A stretch of DNA of 64,000 bases from Streptomyces cellulosae (GCA_014655195.1 BNBH01000013.1:124001-188000), one strand, 5' to 3'. Positions 25,195 to 33,821 are shown, numbered from the stretch's first letter. Notes: generated by a model from the sequence alone, not told the origin. Translations and numbers: made by a program.

Positions 25195-25329
25195 GTGGGG
25201 CTCTCCCTCGCTCGGCACGGGGGCCTCGAAGAGCGCAGGGGGCAGCACACGAACGCACGCGGCGTCGCGTCCACCGGCCCATTCCGCGAGGCCCGGACGT
25301 CAGGGCACCCGGACCGGAAGGGCCGGGCG

Positions 25330-25442
25330 CACTGTCGGCAGGTCCTCGGACTGACTCCCGTGCGCGCCCGTGGGCAGGCATGGGTACACCGTTGCGGGAC
25401 AGTTCCGGATTCGCACCGGATTCCCCTGCGACGACAGCGAGC
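25330..25442 (-). promoter_or_regulatory. cobalamin (adenosylcobalamin) riboswitch for nrdAB
   Basis: On the minus strand the region reads through the hallmark segments of the B12 aptamer: GGGGAATCCGGTGCGAATCC, then GGAACTGTCCCGCAACGGTG, a variable stem, and GTCAGTCCGAGGACCTGCC near 25338. These correspond to the conserved core, including the GCCACTG-like and CCGCAACGGT elements. It lies 136 bp before the nrdA start. Boundaries are approximate. Confidence 0.92.
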
Positions 25443-25446
25443 ATGA

Positions 25447-25492
25447 GCATACATCTTGTGCCGGGTGCCGCTGACGGACCCATATGTTGTGT
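25447..25492 (-). promoter_or_regulatory. two NrdR-type boxes in the nrdAB promoter
   Basis: On the plus strand gcatacatcttgtgc (25447-25461) and acccatatgttgtgt (25478-25492) share a TTGTG core and lie 31 bp apart, about three helical turns. On the coding strand they read ACACAACATATGGGT and GCACAAGATGTATGC, close to the NrdR consensus ACACWWTATWTTGT. Paired boxes at this spacing are typical of NrdR control. Confidence 0.7.
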
Positions 25493-25539
25493 CGCGCAGG
25501 GGTTACAGTGGTGTCGCGCGGAGAGGCAGGAGTGGGCTG

Positions 25540-26043
25540 TCAGAGCGTCAGCTCGTAGACCAGCAGCATGATGTCGTCCACCTCCGGCAGCGGGTTCCAG
25601 TCCCGCGCCGGGTTACGCGTGAAGCCCAGCCGCTCGTACACCCGGTGCGCGGCGTGCATGCTGCGCTGCGTGGACAGCACCATCCGCGTACGGCCGAGCG
25701 CCCTCGCGCGGTCGACGCAGGCGCGCACCAAGGCCTCGCCGGCGCCCCGGCCGCGGGCGGCGGCGGAGACCGCCAGCATGCGTATCTCCGCCTCGCCGGG
25801 CCCGGCGAGGTCCGCCATGGGGCCGGGGCCCGGCACGAAGGTCACCCCGCCCAGCAGCGTGCCGTCCGCGACGGCGACCAGCACCTCGGCGGCCGCCGCC
25901 CGCTTCGCCACGTCCCGCAGCTCGCCCAGGTAGGCGTCGGACTCCCCGAAGTCCAGCAGGCCGTCGCCGAGATAGGCCTGCGCGGTGATCTCACCGAGTT
26001 CCGCGTGCTCGCCGGCGGTCACCGGCCGGATGACGATGTCCAT
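25540..26043 (-). CDS. GNAT-family N-acetyltransferase
   Basis: A 167-residue single GNAT domain. The acetyl-CoA-binding motif A is EIRMLAVSAAARGRGAGEALVRACVDRA (R/QxxGxG/A type), followed by MHAAHRVYERLGF. The substrate cannot be predicted. M17 of the long frame (26043) is taken as the start, giving MDIVIRPVTAGE, a typical GNAT N-terminus. It lies between nrdA and the symporter operon on the same strand. Confidence 0.85.
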   Translation of the reverse strand: MDIVIRPVTAGEHAELGEITAQAYLGDGLLDFGESDAYLGELRDVAKRAAAAEVLVAVADGTLLGGVTFVPGPGPMADLAGPGEAEIRMLAVSAAARGRGAGEALVRACVDRARALGRTRMVLSTQRSMHAAHRVYERLGFTRNPARDWNPLPEVDDIMLLVYELTL

Positions 26044-26124
26044 GCGGGGAGTCTGCCGCACGGGCACGGCAACGGGCCGCCGGTTTTCCACCGGCGGCCC
26101 GCCGCGTGTGAATGTACGACCGCG

Positions 26125-27753
26125 TCAGTGCGCGCTGCCCGCCGTGGCCGGAGGGAGCTCCACCTGCACGCCCGGGTCGCCGGCGTCCGCCGTGTAGTCC
26201 TTCGGCTGGGTCTCGTCGACGCCCTCCGGCGCCTTGACCGCCCGCAGGACGAAAGTCAGGACGACCGTGACCAGCACGTTGATCACGAAGGCGGTGAGAC
26301 CGATGTAGCCGATCTCCCCGATGCCCGGGATCTCCTTGGCGGAGCCGCCGAAGTGCTTCTGCGTCGGCGACGCCACCCCGTACGCGGCGACCGTGCCGTA
26401 GATCATGCCGACCGCCCAGCCGCCGATCAGCGCCCAGCGGTGGAACCACCGCGTGAACAGGCCGCCCACCAGCGCCGGGAAGGTCTGCAGGATCCAGATG
26501 CCGCCGAGGAGCTGGAAGTTGATCGCGACGGTCTTGTCCATGGTGAGGACGAAGACCAGCGCGCCCACCTTCACCAGCAGGGACACGATCTTGGAGACCG
26601 CGGTCTCCTGCTTGGGCGTCGCGTCCGGCTTGATGAAGTCCTTGTAGATGTTGCGGGTGAACAGATTCGCCGCGGCGATCGACATGATCGCCGCCGGCAC
26701 CAGCGCGCCGATGCCGATCGCCGCGAAGGCCACACCGGCGAACCAGTCGGGGAACATGTTCTCGAACAGCTGCGGGATGGCCAGCTGGCCGTTCTGCACC
26801 TTCACCCCGGCCGCGATCGCCATGAACCCGAGCAGCGCCAGCAGGCCCAGCATCAGCGAGTACAGCGGCAGGATCGTGGTGTTGCGGCGGATCACGTCAC
26901 GGCTGCGCGAGGACAGCGTCGCGGTGATCGAGTGCGGGTACATGAACAGCGCGAGCGCCGAGCCCAGCGCCAGCGTGGCGTACGTCCACTGGCCCGCCTC
27001 GCCCGGCACCAGGGCGCCGCGCGGGGCGCCCGTGGCCGGGTTGGTCTCGCTGTACGCCTCCTGCGCGGAGGCGAAGATCTCGTCGAACCCGCCCAGCTTG
27101 ATCGGGATGTAGATGATCGCCACCGCGATCACGATGTAGATCAGCGTGTCCTTGACGAACGCGATCAGCGCCGGCGCCCGCAGACCCGACGAGTAGGTGT
27201 ACGCGGCCAGCACACCGAAGGCGAGCAGCAGCGGCAGGTCCTTGACGAACCAGTTGGTGTTCTCGCCGCCGCCGACGCCCATCACGTCCAGCACGGCCTG
27301 GATGCCGACCAGTTGCAGCGCGATGTACGGCATCGTCGCCAGGATGCCGGTGACCGCGACGGCCAGCGACAGCCCCTTCGAGCCGAACCGCCCGCGCACG
27401 AAGTCGGAGGTCGTCACATAGCCGTGCTTGTGGGACACCGACCACAGCCGGGGCAGGAAGGTGAAGATCAGCGGATACACCAGGATCGTGTACGGCACCG
27501 CGAAGAAGCCGGCCGCGCCCGCCGCGTAGATCGCCGCCGGGACGGCCACGAAGGTGTACGCGGTGTACAGGTCGCCGCCGAGCAGGAACCAGGTGACCCA
27601 GGTGCCGAACGAGCGCCCGCCCAGGCCCCATTCGTCGAGGGTGTGCTCGTTCGCGGCCTTGCGCCAGCGCGCGGCCAGGAAGCCCATCACGGTGACGAGC
27701 ACGAAGAAGAAGATGAAGACGGCGAGTGCCACGCCGTTCACGCCGTCGTTCAC
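26125..27753 (-). CDS. sodium:solute symporter (MctC-like monocarboxylate type)
   Basis: A 542-residue membrane protein with about 13 transmembrane helices and the SSS-family core: GGRSFGTWVTWFLLGGDLYTAYTF, a helix-rich middle, and AAIMSIAAANLFTRNIYKDF. The closest described type is the MctC/ActP group that imports acetate, propionate or pyruvate; the exact substrate is inference. GTG 27753 overlaps the stop of the upstream DUF3311 gene, and this two-gene pairing is itself characteristic of the group. Confidence 0.87.
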   Translation of the reverse strand: MNDGVNGVALAVFIFFFVLVTVMGFLAARWRKAANEHTLDEWGLGGRSFGTWVTWFLLGGDLYTAYTFVAVPAAIYAAGAAGFFAVPYTILVYPLIFTFLPRLWSVSHKHGYVTTSDFVRGRFGSKGLSLAVAVTGILATMPYIALQLVGIQAVLDVMGVGGGENTNWFVKDLPLLLAFGVLAAYTYSSGLRAPALIAFVKDTLIYIVIAVAIIYIPIKLGGFDEIFASAQEAYSETNPATGAPRGALVPGEAGQWTYATLALGSALALFMYPHSITATLSSRSRDVIRRNTTILPLYSLMLGLLALLGFMAIAAGVKVQNGQLAIPQLFENMFPDWFAGVAFAAIGIGALVPAAIMSIAAANLFTRNIYKDFIKPDATPKQETAVSKIVSLLVKVGALVFVLTMDKTVAINFQLLGGIWILQTFPALVGGLFTRWFHRWALIGGWAVGMIYGTVAAYGVASPTQKHFGGSAKEIPGIGEIGYIGLTAFVINVLVTVVLTFVLRAVKAPEGVDETQPKDYTADAGDPGVQVELPPATAGSAH

Positions 27754-28016
27754 TGCTCCGCACCACCCTTCGCGGCCGAGCGGGCGCGCTGGTCACGCTG
27801 CCAGAGCTTGTACGCGGTCATCGTCAGCGCGGTGGAGATCAGCACCCACAGCATCTGGTACCAGTAGAAGAACGGGATGCCGATGAAGACCGGGTCGGTC
27901 TTTGCGTAGGACCCGACCCACAGCATGGCGACGAATGGTGCGAGCAGGCAGAGGCCGATGACGACGCGCATGGGCGTCACCACCGGCCCTGGAGTTGTTT
28001 GCGGGGTTTGTGACAT
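27750..28016 (-). CDS. DUF3311 small membrane protein
   Basis: An 88-residue protein with two hydrophobic helices (residues ~16-34 and ~48-68) and a W-Y-Q-M-L-W segment. It is the usual small partner encoded before MctC/SSS-type symporters, overlapping the symporter start (GTGA). It probably assists assembly or function of the transporter. GGGAG precedes the ATG. Confidence 0.85.
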   Translation of the reverse strand: MSQTPQTTPGPVVTPMRVVIGLCLLAPFVAMLWVGSYAKTDPVFIGIPFFYWYQMLWVLISTALTMTAYKLWQRDQRARSAAKGGAEQ

Positions 28017-28207
28017 CTGACGGCTCCCGTCCCCTCACTGATCGCCGACGTTGGCTCGCGGCAATGTAGGTGAGGGCGCGGGGCGGTCGTAACCCCCCGT
28101 AGGAGGGGCGGAATGCAGCAGCAGCGCAACCGCAAGGCAACAGCAACGAAAATCCTGTCAACCACCCGGTCTGTCGGGTTTTGCGGTCACGCCGGCGGCT
28201 GCTTGTC

Positions 28208-28972
28208 TCAGTCCTGGGGGCGCTTGAGGCGCGCGACGAACTTGTACCGGTCGCCCCGGTACACCGACCGCACCCACTCCACGGGCTGCCCGTCCCGGTC
28301 GAGCGAATGCCGGGACAGCATCAGCATCGGCAGGCCCACGTCGGTGCCCAGCAGGCCCGCCTCGCGCGGCGTGGCCAGGGACGTCTCGATGGTCTCCTCG
28401 GCCTCCGCGAGATGGACGTCGTACACCTCGGCGAGGGCCGTGTAGAGGGACGTGTACTTCGTCAGGCTGCGGCGCAGGGCAGGGAAGCGCTTGGCGCTGA
28501 GGTGGGTGGTCTCGATGGCCATGGGCTCGCCGTTGGCCATGCGCAGCCGCTCGATGCGCAGCACGCGTCCGCCCGCGGTGATGTCGAGCAGACCCGCGAG
28601 CCGGTCGTCGGCCGTGATGTACCCGAGGTCGAGGAGCTGCGAGGTCGGCTCCAGACCCTGGGCGCGCATGTCCTCGGTGTACGAGGTGAGCTGGAGCGCC
28701 TGGGACACCTTGGGCTTGGCGACGAAGGTGCCCTTGCCCTGGATCCGCTCCAGACGGCCCTCGACCACCAGTTCCTGGAGCGCCTGGCGCACGGTGGTGC
28801 GCGAGGTGTCGAACTCGGCCGCCAGCGTGCGCTCGGGCGGGACCGGCGTGCCGGGGGGCGCGGTCTCGGTCATGTCGAGCAGGTGTTTCTTCAGCCGGTA
28901 GTACTTGGGCACGCGCGCCGTACGGACCGCGGTCCCACCCTCGTTCTCCGTACTGCTGACGTCGGTGCTCAT
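28208..28972 (-). CDS. dasR: GntR/HutC-family global regulator DasR
   Basis: A 254-residue regulator. The N-terminal winged helix (residues ~20-95) includes PPERTLAAEFDTSRTTVRQALQELVVEGRLERIQGKGTFVA, and the C-terminal UTRA effector domain responds to glucosamine-6-phosphate and related sugar phosphates. The N-terminus MSTDVSSTENEGG and the tail RYKFVARLKRPQD are characteristic of Streptomyces DasR, which controls chitin/N-acetylglucosamine uptake, development and antibiotics. It is adjacent to nagB, and dre-like sites lie in both intergenic regions. Confidence 0.96.
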   Translation of the reverse strand: MSTDVSSTENEGGTAVRTARVPKYYRLKKHLLDMTETAPPGTPVPPERTLAAEFDTSRTTVRQALQELVVEGRLERIQGKGTFVAKPKVSQALQLTSYTEDMRAQGLEPTSQLLDLGYITADDRLAGLLDITAGGRVLRIERLRMANGEPMAIETTHLSAKRFPALRRSLTKYTSLYTALAEVYDVHLAEAEETIETSLATPREAGLLGTDVGLPMLMLSRHSLDRDGQPVEWVRSVYRGDRYKFVARLKRPQD

Positions 28973-29107
28973 GCTCTGCCTTCCCGGCTCCGGCTGCCGA
29001 AGCGGCCGACAGACCGTCGGCCACGGCTGACATCGTGGCACGGCTCCGGGCGGGGGCGGGCCCCTCGCGCGCTCCGTGATCCCTTTTGTATACCCCTGTG
29101 ACCAGTG

Positions 29108-29121
29108 ATGGTCCAGACCAC
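29108..29121. promoter_or_regulatory. dre-like DasR site between nagB and dasR
   Basis: ATGGTCCAGACCAC resembles the dre consensus (TGGTCTAGACCA core) with one central change. It lies 10 nt after the nagB stop and 135 bp before the dasR start, suitable for autoregulation. Confidence 0.6.
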
Positions 29122-29130
29122 GGGCGGTGG

Positions 29131-29916
29131 TCAGAGGCCCTGCCACTCCGGCTTGCTGGCGTAGGTGTGGCGGAAGTAGTCGGCGAGCTTCAGCTTGGAG
29201 GCGGCGGCCTCGTCGACCACCACGGTGGCGTGCGGGTGCAGCTGGAGCGCGGACGCCGGGCACACCGCGGCGACCGGGCCCTCGACGGTGGCGGCGACCG
29301 CGTCCGCCTTGCCCTCGCCGGTGGCCAGCAGCACCAGGTGCCGGGCCTCCAGGATGGTGCCGATGCCCTGGGTGATGACGTGGTGCGGCACCTGGCCGAT
29401 GTCGCCGTCGAAGAAGCGGGCGTTGTCCACCCGGGTCTGCTCGGTCAGCGTCTTGATCCGCGTGCGCGAGGCGAGCGAGGAGCACGGTTCGTTGAAGCCG
29501 ATGTGCCCGTCGGTGCCGATGCCGAGCAGCTGGAGGTCCACGCCGCCGGCCTCGGCCAGCGCGCGGTCGTAGCGCTCGCACGCGGCCTGCACGTCCTCGG
29601 CCGTGCCGTCCGGGCCCAGGAACGCGTCCATCGGGATGCCGAGCGGCTCGAGCACCTCGCGCCGCAGCACCGAGCGGTAGGACTCGGGGTGGTCGGCGGG
29701 CAGTCCCACGTACTCGTCGAGCTGGGCCACCCGCGCACGGGAGGTGTCCACGGCGCCGGCGCGGACCTTCGCCGCCAGCGCCTCGTAGACGGGCAGCGGC
29801 GTGGAGCCGGTCGCCACGCCGAGCAGGGCGTCGGGCTTGTGCCGCAGCAGTCGCGCCATGGCCTCGGCGACGAGCTCGCCTCCCGCCTTGGCGTCCGCAA
29901 CGATGACAACTTCCAC
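29131..29916 (-). CDS. nagB: glucosamine-6-phosphate deaminase
   Basis: A 261-residue enzyme converting GlcN-6-P to fructose-6-P and ammonia, feeding aminosugars into glycolysis. Motifs are GVATGSTPLPVYE (phosphate loop), QLDEYVGL (catalytic Asp), and GIGTDGHIGFNEP (Asp/His/Glu). GTG 29916 is chosen because VEVVIVADAKAGG is the conserved N-terminus; the 21 upstream codons cross the promoter. A dre-like site sits 65 bp upstream, consistent with DasR repression; its substrate is the DasR effector. Confidence 0.96.
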   Translation of the reverse strand: MEVVIVADAKAGGELVAEAMARLLRHKPDALLGVATGSTPLPVYEALAAKVRAGAVDTSRARVAQLDEYVGLPADHPESYRSVLRREVLEPLGIPMDAFLGPDGTAEDVQAACERYDRALAEAGGVDLQLLGIGTDGHIGFNEPCSSLASRTRIKTLTEQTRVDNARFFDGDIGQVPHHVITQGIGTILEARHLVLLATGEGKADAVAATVEGPVAAVCPASALQLHPHATVVVDEAAASKLKLADYFRHTYASKPEWQGL

Positions 29917-29980
29917 GGTGGGCCTGCCGATCTTCCGGTGGACTCGACTGGGACGGGCCCCGGGAGGTGCCGGGACCATG

Positions 29981-29992
29981 TGGTTTAGACCA
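29981..29992. promoter_or_regulatory. dre-like DasR site upstream of nagB
   Basis: TGGTTTAGACCA is an 11/12 match to the core dre palindrome TGGTCTAGACCA and lies 65 bp before the nagB start codon. Confidence 0.8.
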
Positions 29993-30000
29993 ATCTCAAT

Positions 30001-30449
30001 CTAGCAGAGGGCCGCCCGCCCGCCGAGGCGAAACCCGCACCCGGTCCGAAACCGCCCCCGGCGCCCGGGTGTCCCGAAATCGTGGCGTCCGACCCGCCCC
30101 GCCGGGACCCCGGTCGGGTTAGGCTGCGTGGTGGACCCGTCTGCGTCCGTCCAGGGCGCGGGGGACGCCGGAAGAACGCCGTACGACGCATTTACAGGGG
30201 CAGTGGTCTAGTCCACAATGCGTAGCAGGACACACAGACCTGCCTTCCCCGCACAGGAAGGCGGACCGAGGATCCGAGGCTCTCTGCCCTGACTGCCCCG
30301 GCTCCTCATCCTTCGGCCGACCGGGACCGCACACCCCACCGGCCGATATTGCTCCGGGCTGCGGTGCCGGGAGGGTTGAGGGTCCCTCCCAGGCGCCGCG
30401 GCCCGCGGGTGTTTCCGGGGGTCACAGGCACACAGGTACGCTCGCTGAC
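30001..30449. other. 449-bp intergenic region upstream of nagB and the sensor kinase
   Basis: No convincing gene. It holds one further dre-like sequence at 30203-30216 and a 30249-30300 stretch of short purine/pyrimidine runs. The 30119-30334 minus-strand frame has no family resemblance and no Shine-Dalgarno. Confidence 0.6.
30203..30216. promoter_or_regulatory. distal dre-like sequence
   Basis: GTGGTCTAGTCCAC is close to a perfect palindrome and to the dre consensus. It lies 287 bp upstream of nagB and 234 bp before the PdtaS-type kinase gene, so its target is unclear. Confidence 0.6.
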
Positions 30450-31925
30450 GTGCCCTCCATGAACGAACTCGTACGCCAGCACACCGCCCTCGACGACACC
30501 GACCTCGAGTGGCTCCACCTGCTGGTCTCGGAGTGGCAGCTGCTCTCCGACCTCTCCTTCGCCGACCTGGTCCTGTGGGTCCCCACCCGCGACGGCACGC
30601 GCTACGTCTCCGTCGCCCAGATGCGGCCCAACACCGGCCCCACCTCGTACCAGGACGACATGGTCGGCCATCTGGTCCCGCGCGGCCGGCGGCCCATGCT
30701 GGACGCGGCCCTGGACGAGGGCCGGATCGTGCGCGAGGGCGACCCGGAGTGGCGCGAGGAGGTCCCGGTCCGCGTCGAGTCCATCCCGGTGCGGCGCGAG
30801 GGGCGGGTCCTCGGCGTCATCGCGCGCAACACCAACCTGCTCACCGTGCGCACGCCCAGCCGGCTGGAGCTCACGTATCTGCAGAGCGCCTCGGACCTGG
30901 CCCAGATGATCGCGGCCGGCGCCTTCCCGTACGCGAACCAGCAGCTGGAGATGGACGCCTCGCCGCGTGTCGGCGACGGTCTGATCCGGCTCGACGCCGA
31001 CGGCGTCGTCCAGTACGCCTCGCCCAACGCCCTGTCCGCCTACCACCGTCTCGGTCTCGCCGCGGATCTGGTGGGCCATCACCTCGGGCGGACCACCGCC
31101 GAACTGGCGCCCTCGCGCGGGCCGGTGGACGAGGCGCTGTCGAAGGTCGCGAGCGGCTGGGCGCCCCGCGAGTTCGAGATCGAGTCCGACGACGGCGTCA
31201 TCCAGTTCCGCGCGATCCCGCTGAAGCCGAAGGGCACCCGTATCGGCTCCCTGGTGCTGCTCCGCGACGTGACCGAACTGCGCCGCCGGGAACGGGAGTT
31301 GATCACCAAGGACGCCACCATCCGGGAGATCCACCACCGGGTGAAGAACAACCTCCAGACCGTGGCCGCGCTGCTGCGCCTCCAGGCCCGCCGGATCGGG
31401 TCGGAGCGCGGACGGGCGGCGCTGGAGGAGGCCGTGCGACGGGTCGGGTCCATCGCCATCGTCCATGAGACGCTGTCCCAGAACCTGGACGAGCGCGTGG
31501 AGTTCGACGAGATCGCCGACCGGGTGCTCGCCATGGTCGCCGAGATCTCCCCGGGCAAGGTCACCGGCCGGCGCTCGGGCCGCTTCGGGATACTCGACGC
31601 CGAGGTGGCCACGCCGCTGTCGATGGTGCTGACCGAGGTGCTGCAGAACGCGCTGGAGCACGGCTTCCGCGAGGGTGAGACCGGCACGGTCGAGGTGTCC
31701 GCGGTGCGCGGCGGCACCTCACGGGAGGCGCGCCTGCTGGTCACCGTGCAGGACGACGGGGTGGGCCTGCCCGAGGGCTTCGACCCGCACACCGCGGGCA
31801 ACCTGGGCCTGCAGATCGTACGGACGCTGGTGGAGGGGGAGTTGGGCGGCACCTTCGACATGGTGCCGGCGCCGGAGCGGGGGACCCGGGTGATCCTCGA
31901 CATCCCGGTGCAGGCGGACGCCTGA
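30450..31925 (+). CDS. pdtaS: PdtaS-type cytosolic sensor histidine kinase
   Basis: A 491-residue HisKA_2/HWE-like kinase. The N-terminal GAF-like domain covers residues ~10-150 (EWQLLSDLSFADLVLWV), a PAS domain ~165-275 (GDGLIRLDADGVVQYASPNALSAYHRLG), then the phosphoacceptor segment IREIHHRVKNNLQTVAALLRLQARR and an HATPase domain with QNALEHGF and DDGVGLP. The match to mycobacterial PdtaS is very close along the whole length; its partner PdtaR is an ANTAR RNA-binding antiterminator encoded elsewhere. It is soluble, with no membrane segment. GTG 30450 and ATG 30459 are both possible starts. It converges on wblE. Confidence 0.9.
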   Translation: MPSMNELVRQHTALDDTDLEWLHLLVSEWQLLSDLSFADLVLWVPTRDGTRYVSVAQMRPNTGPTSYQDDMVGHLVPRGRRPMLDAALDEGRIVREGDPEWREEVPVRVESIPVRREGRVLGVIARNTNLLTVRTPSRLELTYLQSASDLAQMIAAGAFPYANQQLEMDASPRVGDGLIRLDADGVVQYASPNALSAYHRLGLAADLVGHHLGRTTAELAPSRGPVDEALSKVASGWAPREFEIESDDGVIQFRAIPLKPKGTRIGSLVLLRDVTELRRRERELITKDATIREIHHRVKNNLQTVAALLRLQARRIGSERGRAALEEAVRRVGSIAIVHETLSQNLDERVEFDEIADRVLAMVAEISPGKVTGRRSGRFGILDAEVATPLSMVLTEVLQNALEHGFREGETGTVEVSAVRGGTSREARLLVTVQDDGVGLPEGFDPHTAGNLGLQIVRTLVEGELGGTFDMVPAPERGTRVILDIPVQADA

Positions 31926-31973
31926 CCGCCGGGGCCCGGCGCGCCCTCGCCGGGGCAGCACACCCCCGGACAG

Positions 31974-32000
31974 CAAAAGACCCCGGACCGTGGTCCGGGG
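31974..32000 (-). terminator. terminator for wblE (possibly bidirectional)
   Basis: Perfect 9-bp stem ccccggacc (31981-31989) with ggtccgggg (31992-32000). On the minus strand it is followed by TCTTTTGC, so it best terminates leftward transcription from wblE. It could also stop pdtaS transcripts. Confidence 0.75.
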
Positions 32001-32159
32001 CTGATGCTCGTTCCTCGTTTCCCCTGCCCGATCGGGACGGACATCGGGGGAACTTCGCGCTGCGGCTCGGGGCGGGAGATGCGTGTGCGCCGTCCACGGA
32101 ATCATCCGGACGAGCGCACACGCGCCGCCAAGCTCAGGCTGTTTGCTGGGGCGGGGTCG

Positions 32160-32417
32160 TCAGGCGGAGGCCTGACGCGCCCGGTTGCGGGCAGCGCGGC
32201 GCTTCATCGCGCGACGCTCGTCCTCGCTGAGACCACCCCAGACGCCGGAGTCCTGACCGGACTCGAGCGCCCACTGCAGGCACTGCTCGATCACCGGGCA
32301 GCGGCGGCAGACGGCCTTGGCTTCCTCGATCTGCAGCAGCGCGGGACCGGTGTTGCCGATGGGGAAGAAGAGCTCGGGGTCTTCCTCGCGGCAAACGGCG
32401 TTGTGACGCCAGTCCAT
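32160..32417 (-). CDS. wblE: WhiB-like iron-sulfur regulator WblE (WhiB1 orthologue)
   Basis: An 85-residue Wbl protein. Four cysteines coordinate a [4Fe-4S] cluster: Cys9, then CRRC and C in AVCRRCPVIEQC. The helix turn GVWGGLSEDERR and a basic tail MKRRAARNRARQ follow. By family knowledge WhiB1/WblE binds sigma region 4 of the housekeeping sigma factor and is nitric-oxide sensitive. AAGGAGAGG precedes the ATG. It lies next to pdtaS, as whiB1 does in mycobacteria, and a CRP-like site occurs upstream. Confidence 0.95.
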   Translation of the reverse strand: MDWRHNAVCREEDPELFFPIGNTGPALLQIEEAKAVCRRCPVIEQCLQWALESGQDSGVWGGLSEDERRAMKRRAARNRARQASA

Positions 32418-32734
32418 GGCTGCTACCTCTCCTTGGTATTACTGCAGGTGCTTGTGAATGTGAACGCTTTCACGAATCCCCCAACAAGTGAAGGGCCGAC
32501 CGCCAGGTTCCCTGGCGTGGTCCTTGGGTTTGAAGAGGGGTTCCGGTGATCTGTGGAGGCCGGTGTAGCGGGCCGTCCCGATCGCCAAGAAGAGACTCGC
32601 AAACCTCGGCGGCGGATACAACCCCTTCCGGAAAGTTTTTTTTGATTCTTCGGTGTCGACTAGGTCACAGCCGTACTTCCATGGGGTGGACCCTGGCCTA
32701 AACGTTCGACTGAAAGGACTTTGGCCCTTTCTGC
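32418..32734. other. 317-bp upstream region of wblE
   Basis: No gene supported. It contains the CRP-like palindrome at 32459-32474 and, near 32635-32660, an unusually T-rich stretch (a run of seven T followed by gattcttcgg), which may be an upstream promoter or a terminator for the lipid-kinase gene read from the right. Confidence 0.6.
32459..32474. promoter_or_regulatory. CRP-type site upstream of wblE
   Basis: TGTGA-ACGCTT-TCACG has the classical TGTGA-N6-TCAC symmetry of a CRP/FNR-family operator. It lies 42 bp upstream of the wblE start codon. Confidence 0.6.
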
Positions 32735-33703
32735 TCACACAATCACACGCAGTGCACGGCGAACGCCTGTGAACGTCACGCTGGTGCGCAGCCCCAGGTG
32801 GTCACCGTCCATCTGAAGGGGCAGCGGCACCTTCGAATGCAAGGTGAAGCGTGTCAGATCGTGCCGCGTCACGGCGTGCTTGCCGCGGGGGCCGCGCTCC
32901 GGGGACGAAGTGAGCAACTGCGTGCCATACCGGGCAACCGCGGGGGTGGACATCCGGGTGAGACCGAACAGATCGAGTCCCGTGTCGAAGGACGCCTGGG
33001 GGGAGGCGTAGATCGGACGGTTGCCGAGGAACGTCCACGGCGAGGTGTTCGAGACTATGGACAGCACCAGGTCCTCGACCGGGTCCTCGCCCTCGAGCTC
33101 CAGCGTGATCATCCCGTTGCGGCGGTGCGGGTCGCCCAGCAGCTGGCGCACCACCTGGCGCATGTACAGCGCGTGCGTCGACTTCCGGCCCCGCTCCCGC
33201 TGCTGCTCCACCCGGCCCACCACGCCGGCGTCGAAGCCGAGGCCCGCGTTGAAGGTGAACCAGCGGGCGGGCACCGCCTCGTCCTCGGTGCCCGGCGTGC
33301 CCGAGGTCAGCCCCAGGCCCACCGTGCGCTCCCGGCCCTCGCGCAGCGCGTCCAGCAGCACGCCGGTCGCCTCCACGGGCTGGTTGGGCAGACCCAGGGC
33401 GCGGGCGAAGACGTTGGTGGAGCCGCCGGGGACCACCGCGAGACCGGGCAGGTGCTCCGGGTCGGGGCCCGCGTGCAGCAGGCCGTTGACGACCTCGTTC
33501 ACCGTGCCGTCGCCGCCCAGGGCGACCACCAGGTCGACCTCGCCGCTCTCCGCCGCCTGCCGGCCCAGGTCCCGGGCGTGACCGCGGTACTCCGTGGTCA
33601 CCGCGTCGAGTTTCATCTCACTCGCGAGCGCGTGGATCAGCACGTCGCGCGTGCGCGCACTGGTGGTGGTTGCCGCCGGGTTGACCACGAGAAGTGCACG
33701 CAT
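32735..33703 (-). CDS. diacylglycerol/lipid kinase family protein
   Basis: A 322-residue YegS/DgkB-type kinase. The catalytic motif ALGGDGTVNEVVNGLL near residue 60 and VVPGGSTNVFARALGLP are the nucleotide- and lipid-binding signatures. The C-terminal beta-sandwich contains QMDGDHLG. It probably phosphorylates diacylglycerol or a related lipid at the membrane face. The start ATG gives MRALLVVNPAATTTS, the standard N-terminus. It stands between wblE and a divergent membrane protein. Confidence 0.88.
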   Translation of the reverse strand: MRALLVVNPAATTTSARTRDVLIHALASEMKLDAVTTEYRGHARDLGRQAAESGEVDLVVALGGDGTVNEVVNGLLHAGPDPEHLPGLAVVPGGSTNVFARALGLPNQPVEATGVLLDALREGRERTVGLGLTSGTPGTEDEAVPARWFTFNAGLGFDAGVVGRVEQQRERGRKSTHALYMRQVVRQLLGDPHRRNGMITLELEGEDPVEDLVLSIVSNTSPWTFLGNRPIYASPQASFDTGLDLFGLTRMSTPAVARYGTQLLTSSPERGPRGKHAVTRHDLTRFTLHSKVPLPLQMDGDHLGLRTSVTFTGVRRALRVIV

Positions 33704-33821
33704 GACGTGCAGGGTACCTACTCAGCGGTACCCGGCCCAGACCGAGGTCCCGCCCTTGTGGACGACGCGGGCCGTGAACCTCGCCACGGGACGGCTCCCG
33801 GGCGGCGGCTACCCTGCAGGG

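Noticed and set aside
25456..27867. 803-codon plus-strand frame across the GNAT and symporter genes
   Set aside because: Arg/His/Asp-rich shadow of a clear 13-helix transporter on the minus strand.
32439..32738. 99-codon minus-strand frame between wblE and the lipid kinase
   Set aside because: No Shine-Dalgarno or family resemblance. It covers the wblE promoter region with its CRP-like site.
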